Origin: Pantoea sp. AS-PWVM4
GTDB taxonomy: Bacteria > Pseudomonadota > Gammaproteobacteria > Enterobacterales > Enterobacteriaceae
Direction: 5' to 3'
NCBI RefSeq assembly: GCF_000468095.1
Contig: NZ_ASZC01000006.1
Location: 186,001 to 250,000 of the forward strand
DNA length: 64,000 bases
A program made the translations under genes and the position numbers. Of this stretch, positions 50,377-59,236 are shown one piece after another (positions within the stretch are counted from its first letter, which is position 1; each line of letters opens with the position of its first letter). A model generated the notes under the pieces. It was not told the DNA's origin, did no database searches, and saw only the letters and a list, made by a program, of their open reading frames with translations.

Positions 50377-51281
50377 GCAGCGACAGCCCGCTGCTTCCCG
50401 CCGTTGAGGGCTTCCTGCGTTATCTGAAAGTCGAGCGCCAGCTTAGCCCGTTGACGCAGCAAAACTATGCTCGCCAGCTTCAGGCCATCATCCCGATGGC
50501 TGATGAGATGAAAATCACCGCCTGGACACAGCTGGAACCGGCGCAGGTACGTAACATCGCCGCGCGCAGTCGCCGTGCGGGTTTAGGTGCCAGTAGCCTG
50601 GCGTTACGCTTGTCAGCGTTGCGCAGTTTCCTGGACTGGCAGGTCAGCCAGGGGATGCTGAGCGGTAATCCGGCCAAAGGCATCGCCACCCCGCGTAATG
50701 CGCGTCATCTGCCGAAAAATATGGATGTTGACGAGGTCAATCAACTGCTGGAAATTGACCTCAACGATCCGCTGGCGGTACGCGATCGTGCCATGCTGGA
50801 AACTATGTATGGTGGAGGGTTGCGTCTGTCGGAGCTGGTGCATATGGATATCCGCCATCTGGATCTGGAGGCGGGCGAAGTCTGGGTACTGGGCAAAGGC
50901 AGCAAAGAACGCCGTGTGCCGATTGGTGGCACCGCAGTCACCTGGTTACAGCACTGGCTGCCGCTGCGCGCCAGCTTTGCACCGCAGGATGACGCGGTGT
51001 TTGTCTCCAGCCGTGGAAGCCGCATTTCGGCGCGTAACGTGCAAAAACGCTTTGCCGAATGGGGCATCAAACAAGGCGTCGCCAGCCACATCCACCCGCA
51101 TAAGCTGCGCCACTCTTTTGCTACGCATTTGCTGGAATCGAGCGGCGATCTACGTGCGGTGCAGGAGCTGCTCGGCCACGCTAATCTCTCGACCACGCAA
51201 ATCTATACCCATCTTGATTTCCAGCATCTGGCCTCGGTGTACGATTCCGCACACCCACGCGCCAAACGAGGAAAGTCGTAA
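50373..51281 (+). CDS. xerC: Site-specific tyrosine recombinase XerC
   Basis: XerC, with XerD, resolves chromosome dimers at dif. The 302-residue protein has an N-terminal SAM-like DNA-binding domain and a catalytic domain with the arginine in [13 protein letters not shown], lysine in [19 protein letters not shown] (His and Arg), [10 protein letters not shown] and the nucleophile tyrosine in IYTHLDF. It overlaps yigA and yigB. Confidence 0.97.
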   Translation: MSSDSPLLPAVEGFLRYLKVERQLSPLTQQNYARQLQAIIPMADEMKITAWTQLEPAQVRNIAARSRRAGLGASSLALRLSALRSFLDWQVSQGMLSGNPAKGIATPRNARHLPKNMDVDEVNQLLEIDLNDPLAVRDRAMLETMYGGGLRLSELVHMDIRHLDLEAGEVWVLGKGSKERRVPIGGTAVTWLQHWLPLRASFAPQDDAVFVSSRGSRISARNVQKRFAEWGIKQGVASHIHPHKLRHSFATHLLESSGDLRAVQELLGHANLSTTQIYTHLDFQHLASVYDSAHPRAKRGKS

Positions 51282-51997
51282 TGAAGTTTTACCGTCCACT
51301 GCGTGCGATCAAAGCGATCACCTTTGATCTCGACGACACCTTATATGACAACCATCCGGTGATCCGCAAAACCACCGCAGAATCCCATGCGGCGTTACAG
51401 GCTTATCATCCGGCCTTATGCGATTTCACCCCGGCAGAATATCAGGCGCTGCGTGATGAATTGCTGGCGCGCGAGCCGGAGATTTATCACGACGTGTCCG
51501 AGTGGCGGCGTCGTTCGGTCGAACTGGCGTTGATCAACATCGGTTTATCCACAGCGGAAGCGACCGCAGGCGCCAGTGAAGTGATGAGTGTGTTCCATCG
51601 CTGGCGCAGCGAAGTGGACATGCCGGAAGAAACGCATGCGACCCTGACCGCGCTCGGTAATAAAGTCCCGCTGGTGGCGATCACCAATGGCAATGCCGAT
51701 CCGCAAAAACTTGGGATCTCACACTATTTTGAGTTCGCGCTGCGCGCCGGACCACATGGCCGCGCGAAGCCGTGGCAGGATATGTATCAGCTGGCGTCTG
51801 AACGTTTAGGCATTGCCCCGGAACACATTCTGCATGTGGGTGACGATCTCACCACCGACGTTGCCGGTTCGCTACGTGCCGGGATGCAAGCGTGCTGGAT
51901 TAACCTGCGCGACGGCAACCTGATGCACATTGATGATGCGCGCCTGCTGCCGCATGTTGAAATTTCGCAGTTGGCATCACTGACCTCGCTGCTATAA
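51281..51997 (+). CDS. yigB: HAD-family phosphatase YigB
   Basis: YigB is a HAD hydrolase that can dephosphorylate a riboflavin intermediate (5-amino-6-(5-phosphoribitylamino)uracil) and FMN. The 238-residue protein shows motif I FDLDDTLYDN, motif II VAITNGNAD, motif III lysine in RAKPWQDM and motif IV HVGDDLTTD. The start overlaps the xerC stop by one base. Its stop codon lies inside the uvrD -10 box. Confidence 0.95.
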   Translation: MKFYRPLRAIKAITFDLDDTLYDNHPVIRKTTAESHAALQAYHPALCDFTPAEYQALRDELLAREPEIYHDVSEWRRRSVELALINIGLSTAEATAGASEVMSVFHRWRSEVDMPEETHATLTALGNKVPLVAITNGNADPQKLGISHYFEFALRAGPHGRAKPWQDMYQLASERLGIAPEHILHVGDDLTTDVAGSLRAGMQACWINLRDGNLMHIDDARLLPHVEISQLASLTSLL

Positions 51998-52016
51998 TGG
52001 CTGTATATTTACCCAG
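51971..52016 (+). promoter_or_regulatory. uvrD promoter and LexA box
   Basis: TTGGCA (51971-51976), 16 bp and TATAAT (51993-51998) form the promoter. CTGTATATTTACCCAG (52001-52016) is a LexA box just downstream of the -10, as in E. coli uvrD. The promoter overlaps the end of yigB. Confidence 0.88.
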
Positions 52017-52049
52017 CTATTGGGTGACCTTCTTTTTTAAACGGTGCTT

Positions 52050-54212
52050 ATGGACGTTTCTGATCTGCTTAACGGCTTAAATGACAAACAGCGCGAGGCG
52101 GTCGCCGCACCGCGCAGCAACCTGCTGGTGCTGGCCGGAGCAGGCAGTGGCAAAACCCGTGTGCTGGTGCATCGCATTGCCTGGCTGTTGTCGGTAGAGA
52201 ATTGCTCGCCTTACTCAATTATGGCGGTGACCTTTACCAACAAAGCCGCCGCAGAGATGCGCCATCGTATCGATCAACTGATCGGCACCAGCCAGGGCGG
52301 CATGTGGATCGGCACGTTCCACGGCCTGGCGCACCGTTTATTGCGCGCCCACCATCTTGATGCCGGGCTGCCGCAGGATTTTCAGATCCTCGACAGCGAA
52401 GATCAGCTGCGCTTGCTGAAGCGTCTGATCAAAGCGATGAACCTCGATGAAAAACAATGGCCTGCGCGTCAGGGCATGTGGTACATCAACGGCAAGAAAG
52501 ATGAAGGTCTGCGCCCCAAACATATTGAAAGCTACGGCAACCCGGTGGAGCAAACCTGGTTGCGGATTTATCAGGCGTATCAGGAAGCCTGCGATCGCGC
52601 CGGTCTGGTGGATTTTGCCGAGCTGCTGCTGCGTGCGCACGAACTGTGGCTGAATAAACCCCATATTCTCAATCACTACCGCGAGCGTTTCAGTAACGTA
52701 CTGGTGGACGAATTCCAGGACACCAACAACATTCAATACGCATGGATTCGTATGCTGGCGGGTGATACTGGCCGGGTGATTATCGTTGGCGATGATGACC
52801 AGTCGATCTACGGCTGGCGTGGTGCGCAGGTGGAAAACATCCAGCGGTTTTTGCAGGATTTCCCTGGCGCAGAAACCATCCGCCTGGAGCAGAACTACCG
52901 TTCCACCAATAACATCCTGAAAGCGGCGAACGCCCTGATTGCCAACAACAATGGCCGCCTCGGTAAAGAGTTGTGGACCGATGGCAGCGATGGCGAACCG
53001 ATCTCCCTCTACTGCGCCTTTAACGAGCTGGATGAAGCGCGCTTCGTGGTCAACCGCATCAAAGCCTGGCATGAGAACGGTAACGCGCTGGCCGACTGCG
53101 CGATTCTGTATCGCAGCAACGCCCAGTCACGCGTGCTGGAAGAGGCGCTGCTCCAGGGCAGCATGCCATACCGGATCTATGGCGGCATGCGCTTCTTCGA
53201 GCGTCAGGAAATCAAGGACGCACTGGCTTATCTGCGTCTGATGGCGAACCGCAACGATGATGCGGCGTTTGAACGCGTGGTGAATACCCCGGTCCGTGGC
53301 GTGGGCGATCGTACCCTTGACGTGGTACGTCAGACGGCGCGCGAACAACAGCTGACTCTGTGGCAGGCAACGCGTGAATTGCTACAAAATCGGGTGCTGG
53401 CGGGGCGTGCAGCCTCGGCGCTACAACGTTTCTGCGAACTGGTGGATGCGTTGGCCAGTGAAACCGCAGAACTTCCGTTGCATGTACAAACTGACCGGGT
53501 GATCAAAGATTCCGGACTGTGGCTGATGTACGAGCAGGAGAAGGGCGAAAAAGGCCAGGCGCGTATCGAAAACCTTGAGGAACTGGTGACGGCAACGCGT
53601 CAGTTCAGCTACCAGGATGAAGACGAAGATCTGATGCCGTTGCAGGCTTTCCTCTCGCATGCAGCGCTGGAAGCAGGGGAAGGCCAGGCCGACAAATGGC
53701 AGGATGCTGTTCAGTTGATGACGCTGCATTCGGCGAAAGGTCTGGAGTTCAGCCAGGTGTTTATCGTCGGGATGGAAGAAGGCATGTTCCCAAGTCAGAT
53801 GTCACTCGATGAGGGTGGCCGTCTCGAAGAGGAGCGTCGTCTGGCTTATGTTGGCGTGACGCGTGCGATGGAAAAGCTGACGCTGACTTATGCGGAAACA
53901 CGGCGCCTTTATGGTAAGGAAGTGTATCACCGGCCATCACGTTTCATTGGTGAACTGCCGGAAGATTGCGTGGAAGAGGTACGTTTACGTGCCAGCGTGA
54001 GCCGTCCGGTCAATCATCAGCGCATGGGAACACCGATCGCGCAAAACGACAGCGGCTTCGCGCTGGGCCAACGTGTACGCCATGCCAAATTTGGCGAAGG
54101 TACCATTATCAACCTCGAAGGCAGCGGCGAGCACAGCCGTTTGCAGGTCGCTTTTCAGGGACAGGGCATCAAATGGCTGGTTGCTGCCTATGCCCGGCTG
54201 GAAACGGTGTAG
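52050..54212 (+). CDS. uvrD: DNA helicase II UvrD
   Basis: UvrD unwinds DNA in mismatch and nucleotide-excision repair and removes RecA filaments. The ATG at 52050 gives 720 residues, the E. coli length. SF1A motifs are [74 protein letters not shown] and VGVTRAMEKLTL. The C-terminal tudor-like domain (GQRVRHAKFGEGTIINLEG) is present. Expression should be SOS-induced from the LexA-controlled promoter. Confidence 0.97.
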   Translation: MDVSDLLNGLNDKQREAVAAPRSNLLVLAGAGSGKTRVLVHRIAWLLSVENCSPYSIMAVTFTNKAAAEMRHRIDQLIGTSQGGMWIGTFHGLAHRLLRAHHLDAGLPQDFQILDSEDQLRLLKRLIKAMNLDEKQWPARQGMWYINGKKDEGLRPKHIESYGNPVEQTWLRIYQAYQEACDRAGLVDFAELLLRAHELWLNKPHILNHYRERFSNVLVDEFQDTNNIQYAWIRMLAGDTGRVIIVGDDDQSIYGWRGAQVENIQRFLQDFPGAETIRLEQNYRSTNNILKAANALIANNNGRLGKELWTDGSDGEPISLYCAFNELDEARFVVNRIKAWHENGNALADCAILYRSNAQSRVLEEALLQGSMPYRIYGGMRFFERQEIKDALAYLRLMANRNDDAAFERVVNTPVRGVGDRTLDVVRQTAREQQLTLWQATRELLQNRVLAGRAASALQRFCELVDALASETAELPLHVQTDRVIKDSGLWLMYEQEKGEKGQARIENLEELVTATRQFSYQDEDEDLMPLQAFLSHAALEAGEGQADKWQDAVQLMTLHSAKGLEFSQVFIVGMEEGMFPSQMSLDEGGRLEEERRLAYVGVTRAMEKLTLTYAETRRLYGKEVYHRPSRFIGELPEDCVEEVRLRASVSRPVNHQRMGTPIAQNDSGFALGQRVRHAKFGEGTIINLEGSGEHSRLQVAFQGQGIKWLVAAYARLETV

Positions 54213-54282
54213 CGCGGTTGCGCTGCCTTGACGACTTTTTCGTCTCAGCGTAACATGCGCCCACTATTATCATGAGAGGACA

Positions 54283-54357
54283 ATGCCTTGGACACGCCCA
54301 GTCGATGCTGGCTCAACCCCCTGGTTCACAGGAATAACATCTAAGGCTACCTCTTAG
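54283..54357 (+). CDS. Candidate corA leader peptide (24 aa)
   Basis: ATG 54283 opens a 24-codon ORF (MPWTRPVDAGSTPWFTGITS, then KATS) with GAGAGG 3 bp upstream. Its stop codon TAG lies in the loop of the hairpin at 54341-54370, so a translating ribosome would cover the 5' arm. An overlapping 21-codon ORF (54272-54337) in another frame ends just before the hairpin but has no ribosome site. It may correspond to corL of Salmonella; I cannot confirm sequence identity. Confidence 0.5.
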   Translation: MPWTRPVDAGSTPWFTGITSKATS

Positions 54358-54370
54358 CTGGTAGCCTTAG
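54341..54370 (+). promoter_or_regulatory. Perfect hairpin in corA leader
   Basis: CTAAGGCTACC and GGTAGCCTTAG form an 11-bp perfect stem with the 8-nt loop TCTTAGCT. No U-run follows, so it is not a simple terminator. The stop codon of the 24-codon ORF lies in the loop. Confidence 0.75.
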
Positions 54371-54420
54371 CGGTTATCAGCGACCTCCCTTTTTGTCCCG
54401 TCGCATGAGTCAGCACTGAT

Positions 54421-54547
54421 TATACCCGTCATAGTTCAAGTTGCAGGTGCGTTGGCTGCGGATATTCACCCCAGTCACTTACTACAGTAAGCTCCCGGGG
54501 ATTCACATCCTTGCCGCCTTCCCGCAACTCGAATTATTTAGGGTATA
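54421..54547 (-). repeat. ERIC (IRU) element, 127 bp
   Basis: The element runs from TATACCC to GGGTATA, exactly 127 bp, the canonical length. Internal segments ATTCACCCCAGTCACTTACT and GTAAGCTCCCGGGGATTCAC are the reverse complements of the ERIC2 and ERIC1 consensus ends. It folds as one long imperfect hairpin and lies inside the corA leader, downstream of the small ORFs. Confidence 0.95.
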
Positions 54548-54651
54548 CCTTGAGGCGAAAGTTTCGGTGTTCAGGCTTTGCCGTGCCCGTTTTGCGTAAG
54601 CGCAACGGTTCACCGCCTTGTCCCATTAAGTCTGCAATGGGGAGTATTGCT

Positions 54652-55605
54652 ATGCTGAGCGCATTTAAACTGGATCGCAGCCGCCTGACGCGTCTCGAAC
54701 TGGAAGACCATAACGACAAACTCAACGCGTCCGTGTGGGTCGATCTGATCGAGCCCGATGAAGGCGAGCGCGAACGAGTGCAAAGTGAGCTGGGCCAGAG
54801 CCTGGCAACACGCCCGGAGCTGGAAGACATCGAAGCCTCGGCGCGTTTCTTTGAAGACGAAGATGGCCTGCATATTCACTCCTTCTTCTTTTATGAAGAT
54901 GCGGAAGATCATGCCGGTAACTCGACCGTGGCGTTCACCATCCGTGAAGATCGCCTCTATACGCTGCGCGAGCGTGAACTGCCCGCGTTTCGTCTCTATC
55001 GTATGCGCGCCCGTAACCAAACCCTGATTGACGGCAATGCGTTTGAACTGCTGCTGGATCTGTTTGAAACCAAAATCGAACAGTTGGCGGATGAGATCGA
55101 AAACATCTACAGCGCGCTGGAAAAGCTGAGCCGCGTGATTATGGAAGGGCAGCAGGGCGAAGAGTACGACGAAGCGCTGTCGCGTCTGGCGGAACTGGAA
55201 GATATCGGCTGGAAGGTCCGTCTGTGTCTGATGGATACCCAGCGTGCGCTGAACTTCCTGGTGCGCAAAGCGCGTCTACCGGCGAACCAACTGGAGCAGG
55301 CGCGTGAGATCCTGCGCGATATCGAGTCTCTGCTGCCGCACAACGAATCGCTGTTCCAGAAGGTTAACTTCCTGATGCAGGCGGCGATGGGCTTTATCAA
55401 CATCGAGCAGAACCGCATCATCAAAATCTTCTCGGTGGTGTCGGTGGTGTTCCTGCCGCCCACGCTGGTGGCGTCCAGCTACGGGATGAACTTCGAATTT
55501 ATGCCAGAACTGAAGTGGAGCTTCGGCTACCCGGCGGCGATTGGGTTGATGATTCTTGCGGGTCTGGCACCTTATCTCTACTTCAAACGTAAAAACTGGT
55601 TGTAA
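54652..55605 (+). CDS. corA: Magnesium/cobalt/nickel transporter CorA
   Basis: CorA is the constitutive pentameric Mg2+ channel of the inner membrane. I start it at ATG 54652 ([19 protein letters not shown]), with GGGGAG upstream; longer in-frame starts would translate the ERIC element. The 317-residue product has a large acidic cytosolic funnel domain and two C-terminal helices with the selectivity motif YGMNFEFMP after the first helix. The tail FKRKNWL is basic. It is followed at once by a single palindromic arm. Confidence 0.97.
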   Translation: MLSAFKLDRSRLTRLELEDHNDKLNASVWVDLIEPDEGERERVQSELGQSLATRPELEDIEASARFFEDEDGLHIHSFFFYEDAEDHAGNSTVAFTIREDRLYTLRERELPAFRLYRMRARNQTLIDGNAFELLLDLFETKIEQLADEIENIYSALEKLSRVIMEGQQGEEYDEALSRLAELEDIGWKVRLCLMDTQRALNFLVRKARLPANQLEQAREILRDIESLLPHNESLFQKVNFLMQAAMGFINIEQNRIIKIFSVVSVVFLPPTLVASSYGMNFEFMPELKWSFGYPAAIGLMILAGLAPYLYFKRKNWL

Positions 55606-55610
55606 CATTA

Positions 55611-55632
55611 CGCGATAAACCGCGCCGCTACG
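55611..55632 (+). repeat. Single palindromic-repeat arm after corA
   Basis: CGCGATAAACCGCGCCGCTA is an unpaired right-type arm with one substitution, 5 bp after the corA stop. Confidence 0.7.
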
Positions 55633-55749
55633 CATGCAATATGTAACAATTGTCGGGCCGTCTACACGGCCCGATTTTCTGGCTATAAATCACAATTCTG
55701 CGTAACCTGTTCTTTCCTGCTGATTAACTAATTCGTTGTATCCCACCTT

Positions 55750-56802
55750 ATGGCGCGTCTCTCTTTGCGACAGCAGTGGACCATTCTGCTGATTGCTTCA
55801 CTGATTCTGGGAATTATCTTCCAGTTGTTTCACCTGCCTGCGGCGTTGTTGCTCGGCCCGATGATTGTCGGCACCGTCATGGGACTCTCTGGCGCGTCGG
55901 TGCGCATCGATAAACGCTTGTTTGTGCTGGCTCAGGCGGTATTGGGGTGCATGATTGGGCAAACCCTGTCACCGGCGATACTGCCACCCCTGTTGCAGGA
56001 TTGGCCGGTGGTGCTGGCGGTGTTGGCACTGACGCTGGCCGCCAGCGGGTTGTCTGGCTTCCTGCTGGTGCGTTTCAGTAATCTGCCCGGACCAACCGGT
56101 GCCTGGGGCTCCTCTCCTGGTGGTGCCTCGGCGATGGTGGCAATGGCCGGTGATTTTGGTGCTGACGTGCGGCTGGTGGCGTTTATGCAGTATCTGCGCG
56201 TGTTGTTTGTTGCCACGGCCGCTGCGGTGGTGGCGCGTATCGGGCTGGGTAGCAGCGGCGGTAACGCCGAGCTGGTCTGGTTTCCTGCACTCAACAGCAG
56301 CTTTCTTCTGACGTTGGTGGTGATGGTGGCCGGTGCCTGGCTGGGGCAAAAGTTACGGATTCCGTCTGGCGCGTTGTTATTACCGGCGCTGATTGGCGCC
56401 ACGATGCAGGGCACGGGCGTGGCGACGTTACAGGTGCCGGAATGGCTGCTGGCGCTGGCCTATGCGTTAATCGGCTGGAGCGTCGGACTGCGTTTCACCC
56501 GCCCGATTTTCCTGCTGGCGCTACGCACTTTGCCGCAAATGGTGGTGTCGATTATTGGTCTGATGTTGCTGTGTGGTGGGCTGGCGTGGATGCTGACGCG
56601 GGTGTTGCACGTCGATCTGATGACGGCTTATCTGGCAACCAGCCCTGGCGGGCTGGATACGGTGGCGATCATCGCCGCAGGAAGCCGGGTCGATATCGCT
56701 TTTGTGATGGCGTTGCAAACCTTGCGTCTGTTCACCATTTTGCTTACCGGCCCGGCGCTGGCGCGTTTTATCTCACGCTACGCGCACGCGCGTGCGAGCT
56801 GA
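55750..56802 (+). CDS. abrB: AbrB-family membrane protein
   Basis: This 350-residue integral membrane protein is built of two tandem AbrB_dup halves with about ten helices. Each half has the same signature, GAWGSSPGGASAMVAMA near residue 117 and LATSPGGLDTVAIIAAGS near residue 295. It closely resembles E. coli AbrB (YbgN), sometimes labelled 'putative ammonia monooxygenase' without experimental support. In E. coli abrB is elsewhere and yigF/yigG occupy this place. Its 3' end overlaps the convergent rarD by 30 bp. Confidence 0.88.
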   Translation: MARLSLRQQWTILLIASLILGIIFQLFHLPAALLLGPMIVGTVMGLSGASVRIDKRLFVLAQAVLGCMIGQTLSPAILPPLLQDWPVVLAVLALTLAASGLSGFLLVRFSNLPGPTGAWGSSPGGASAMVAMAGDFGADVRLVAFMQYLRVLFVATAAAVVARIGLGSSGGNAELVWFPALNSSFLLTLVVMVAGAWLGQKLRIPSGALLLPALIGATMQGTGVATLQVPEWLLALAYALIGWSVGLRFTRPIFLLALRTLPQMVVSIIGLMLLCGGLAWMLTRVLHVDLMTAYLATSPGGLDTVAIIAAGSRVDIAFVMALQTLRLFTILLTGPALARFISRYAHARAS

Positions 56803-57672
56803 GGCAATCGCGGCATCGACAATAAAAAAGGCGAGCGCCAGCCAGATAAAGCCAAAGGTCACCATTTTATCTGGCGTGACGGTTTCGCCATAAAACACCA
56901 CCGCCAGCAGGAACATCAGCGTTGGACCGAGATACTGGAAAAAACCGATCGTTGAGAGACGCAAACGCGTGCAAGCGGCGGCAAACAGCATCAGCGGTAC
57001 CGTGGTGACAATCCCGGCGGCGACCAGTTTCAGGTTAAGGCTTAGCGGGTTGGCGCTCAGATGGCTGGTGGCGCTATCGGCAAAACCAAACAGATAAATC
57101 GCCGCCAGCGGGAACATCCACAGCGTCTCAATCAGCATACCGCTCTGCGCATCGACCTGAATTTTCTTGCGCATCAGGCCGTAAAACGCAAAGGTCAGCG
57201 CCAGCCCGAGGGCAATCATCGGCACCGAACCAAACTTCCACAGCTGTACCAGCACCCCGAGCGCGGCAAGCAGTACCGCCAACCATTGCAGGGGACGGAA
57301 GCGCTCGCGCATAAACAACATCCCCAGCACCACGTTGAACAATGGGCTGATGAAATAGCCGAGGCTGGCTTCAAGGATGTGCTGATTATTCACCGCCCAG
57401 ATATACAGCAGCCAGTTGCCGCCGATGGTGAAGGCGGTGAACGCCAGCAACAGCACTTTTTTTGGCTGGCGCATCACGCTGCATACCTGGTTCCAGTTAC
57501 GGCTGAGGGTGATCAACAGCAGCATAAACAATGCTGACCAAATCACCCGATGCGTCATGATTTCAAGTGGAGGGACAACCTTGACCAGCTTGAAGTAGGC
57601 CGGTGCCACCCCCCACAGAAAATAGGCGCCGAGTGCATAGCCGATACCCTGGCGCGTTTGTTGTGTATCCAT
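56773..57672 (-). CDS. rarD: EamA-family transporter RarD
   Basis: RarD is a ten-helix DMT superfamily permease; its substrate is unknown (named for predicted chloramphenicol sensitivity). The 299-residue protein starts MDTQQTRQGIGYALGAYFLW and shows the EamA repeats with GYFISPLFNVVLGMLFMRE and QYLGPTLMFLLAVVFYGE. It runs in a minus-strand pair with yigI, 6 bp downstream of it. Its stop lies inside abrB. Confidence 0.92.
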   Translation of the reverse strand: MDTQQTRQGIGYALGAYFLWGVAPAYFKLVKVVPPLEIMTHRVIWSALFMLLLITLSRNWNQVCSVMRQPKKVLLLAFTAFTIGGNWLLYIWAVNNQHILEASLGYFISPLFNVVLGMLFMRERFRPLQWLAVLLAALGVLVQLWKFGSVPMIALGLALTFAFYGLMRKKIQVDAQSGMLIETLWMFPLAAIYLFGFADSATSHLSANPLSLNLKLVAAGIVTTVPLMLFAAACTRLRLSTIGFFQYLGPTLMFLLAVVFYGETVTPDKMVTFGFIWLALAFFIVDAAIASARTRVRVA

Positions 57673-57678
57673 GATTTC

Positions 57679-58149
57679 CTAACCGATCAGATAAGTCGCA
57701 GTGGCGGTAGCGATGTAATCACCCTGCTGGTTATGCATTTCAACGCGGGCGACCGCGACTTTATTACCGGCACGCAGCAGGCTGCTGGTGGCGACAAAAC
57801 GCTCGCCGCGACCCGGACGCAGATAATCCACGCGCATATCAATCGTACCCATCCGCGACAAGCGCTGGCGCAGCTCCTCTTCGCTGATGTTCTCCTGGCG
57901 CGTCAGCGAATGACTGACGCAAACCAGGCCAGCGGCAACATCCAGTACCGAGGCGATCACGCCGCCATGCAAAATACTTTGCGCGGCATTCCCCACCAGC
58001 ATGGTTTTATTGGCAAAACCCAGTTCGGCGTAATCGGGTTCGAGCCGATCCAGTTCCAGCCCAAGTGCCTGATTAAACGGCATATGATAAACAAAAATTT
58101 CGCCAATCAGACGGCGTGCTTCCTGCGGTGTCAGCATCGGTGATGACAT
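57679..58149 (-). CDS. yigI: Hotdog-fold thioesterase YigI
   Basis: YigI is a PaaI-type hotdog thioesterase acting on medium- to long-chain acyl-CoA in E. coli. The ATG at 58149 ([20 protein letters not shown]) with AAGG upstream gives 156 residues; a TTG five codons earlier is less likely. Core motif: [16 protein letters not shown] with the catalytic Asp, then [13 protein letters not shown]. It is co-transcribed with rarD and divergent from pldA. Confidence 0.92.
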   Translation of the reverse strand: MSSPMLTPQEARRLIGEIFVYHMPFNQALGLELDRLEPDYAELGFANKTMLVGNAAQSILHGGVIASVLDVAAGLVCVSHSLTRQENISEEELRQRLSRMGTIDMRVDYLRPGRGERFVATSSLLRAGNKVAVARVEMHNQQGDYIATATATYLIG

Positions 58150-58336
58150 GGTGGTGGCCTTCAAACAACCCCTTGTATGGGGCGATGGATGTTAAAGAAT
58201 TGTGTATATTATGCCGCGTCAGAGCCGCTTTCCAGTTTCAGAAATCGTCGCTAATCAAGGGTTAAGTTTGTGTGTAGAATGACCTGCTTTTTTAAACCGT
58301 TACCAAACGACTATGCAGTGCCCACTGGAGAATTCT

Positions 58337-59215
58337 ATGCGTAAGCAGCGCGCCTTGCTGGCAGCGGCTCTGTTAATTCCTGCTATGGCGCAGGCGGATG
58401 AAGCCACGATTAAAGAGGTTCATGATGCACCAGCGGTAAAGGGCAGTATTATTGCTAACCTGCTGGAGAAACACGATAACCCATTCGTGCTTTATCCCTA
58501 CGAAAACAACTATCTGCTTTACACCTACACCAGCGACATGAACAAAGAGGCCATTTCCTCTTACGACTGGGCAGACAAAGCCAAAAAGGATGAAGTAAAA
58601 TTCCAGCTCAGTCTGGCCTTTCCGCTGTGGCGCGGTATTCTGGGCGACAATTCGGTACTGGCGGCGTCTTATACCCAGCGTTCCTGGTGGCAGCTCTCCA
58701 ATCGTGGCGCCTCTTCACCGTTTCGTGAAACCAACTATGAGCCGCAGATTTTCCTCGGCTGGGCGACGGATTACTCGCTGGGTGGCTGGACATTGCGCGA
58801 TGTGGAGATGGGTCTGAACCATCAGTCAAACGGCCGCAGCGATCCGACTTCTCGTAGCTGGAACCGCGTATATGCGCGCCTGATGGCGGAGAACGGCAAT
58901 TTCCTCGCTGAGATCAAACCCTGGTATCGTATCCCGGAAAGCGCCAGCAATGATGACAACCCGGATATCACCAAATACATGGGCTATTACCGCGCGAAGC
59001 TGGGTTACATGTACGGCGAAAGCATTTTTAGCGTGGAAGGCAATTACAACTGGAACAGTGGCTACGGCGGTGCAACCTTTGCCTGGAGCTACCCGATCAG
59101 CGAGCATGTGCGTTTTTACACGCAGCTGTTTAGCGGCTATGGTGAATCGCTCATCGACTACAACCACCGCCAGACGCGTGTGGGTGTCGGCGTAACGCTC
59201 AACGATCTGTTCTGA
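58337..59215 (+). CDS. pldA: Outer-membrane phospholipase A PldA
   Basis: PldA is a 12-stranded beta-barrel that hydrolyses misplaced phospholipids in the outer leaflet. The ATG at 58337, after GGAG, gives a 292-residue precursor with signal peptide MRKQRALLAAALLIPAMAQA. The catalytic His, Ser and Asn lie in LNHQSNGRSDPTSRSWNR. The C-terminal residue is Phe (LNDLF), as needed for barrel insertion. Confidence 0.96.
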   Translation: MRKQRALLAAALLIPAMAQADEATIKEVHDAPAVKGSIIANLLEKHDNPFVLYPYENNYLLYTYTSDMNKEAISSYDWADKAKKDEVKFQLSLAFPLWRGILGDNSVLAASYTQRSWWQLSNRGASSPFRETNYEPQIFLGWATDYSLGGWTLRDVEMGLNHQSNGRSDPTSRSWNRVYARLMAENGNFLAEIKPWYRIPESASNDDNPDITKYMGYYRAKLGYMYGESIFSVEGNYNWNSGYGGATFAWSYPISEHVRFYTQLFSGYGESLIDYNHRQTRVGVGVTLNDLF

Positions 59216-59236
59216 TAAGCAAACAACAGGATTACC

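Larger units (their letters stand above)
54213..54651 (+). promoter_or_regulatory. corA 5' leader region
   Basis: This 439-bp gap holds the corA promoter and a long leader. In order it has a short GACGA/TCGTC stem with T-run (54230-54244) that may end uvrD, two nested small ORFs (54272-54337 and 54283-54357), an 11-bp perfect hairpin (54341-54370), a 127-bp ERIC element (54421-54547) and 104 bp to the corA start. The Salmonella corA leader is known to carry a short ORF (corL) that controls Rho-dependent termination; the same logic is plausible here. Confidence 0.65.

Noticed and set aside
54272..54337. 21-codon ORF in the corA leader as an alternative leader peptide
   Set aside because: No Shine-Dalgarno sequence; the overlapping ORF at 54283 has one, so I listed only that.
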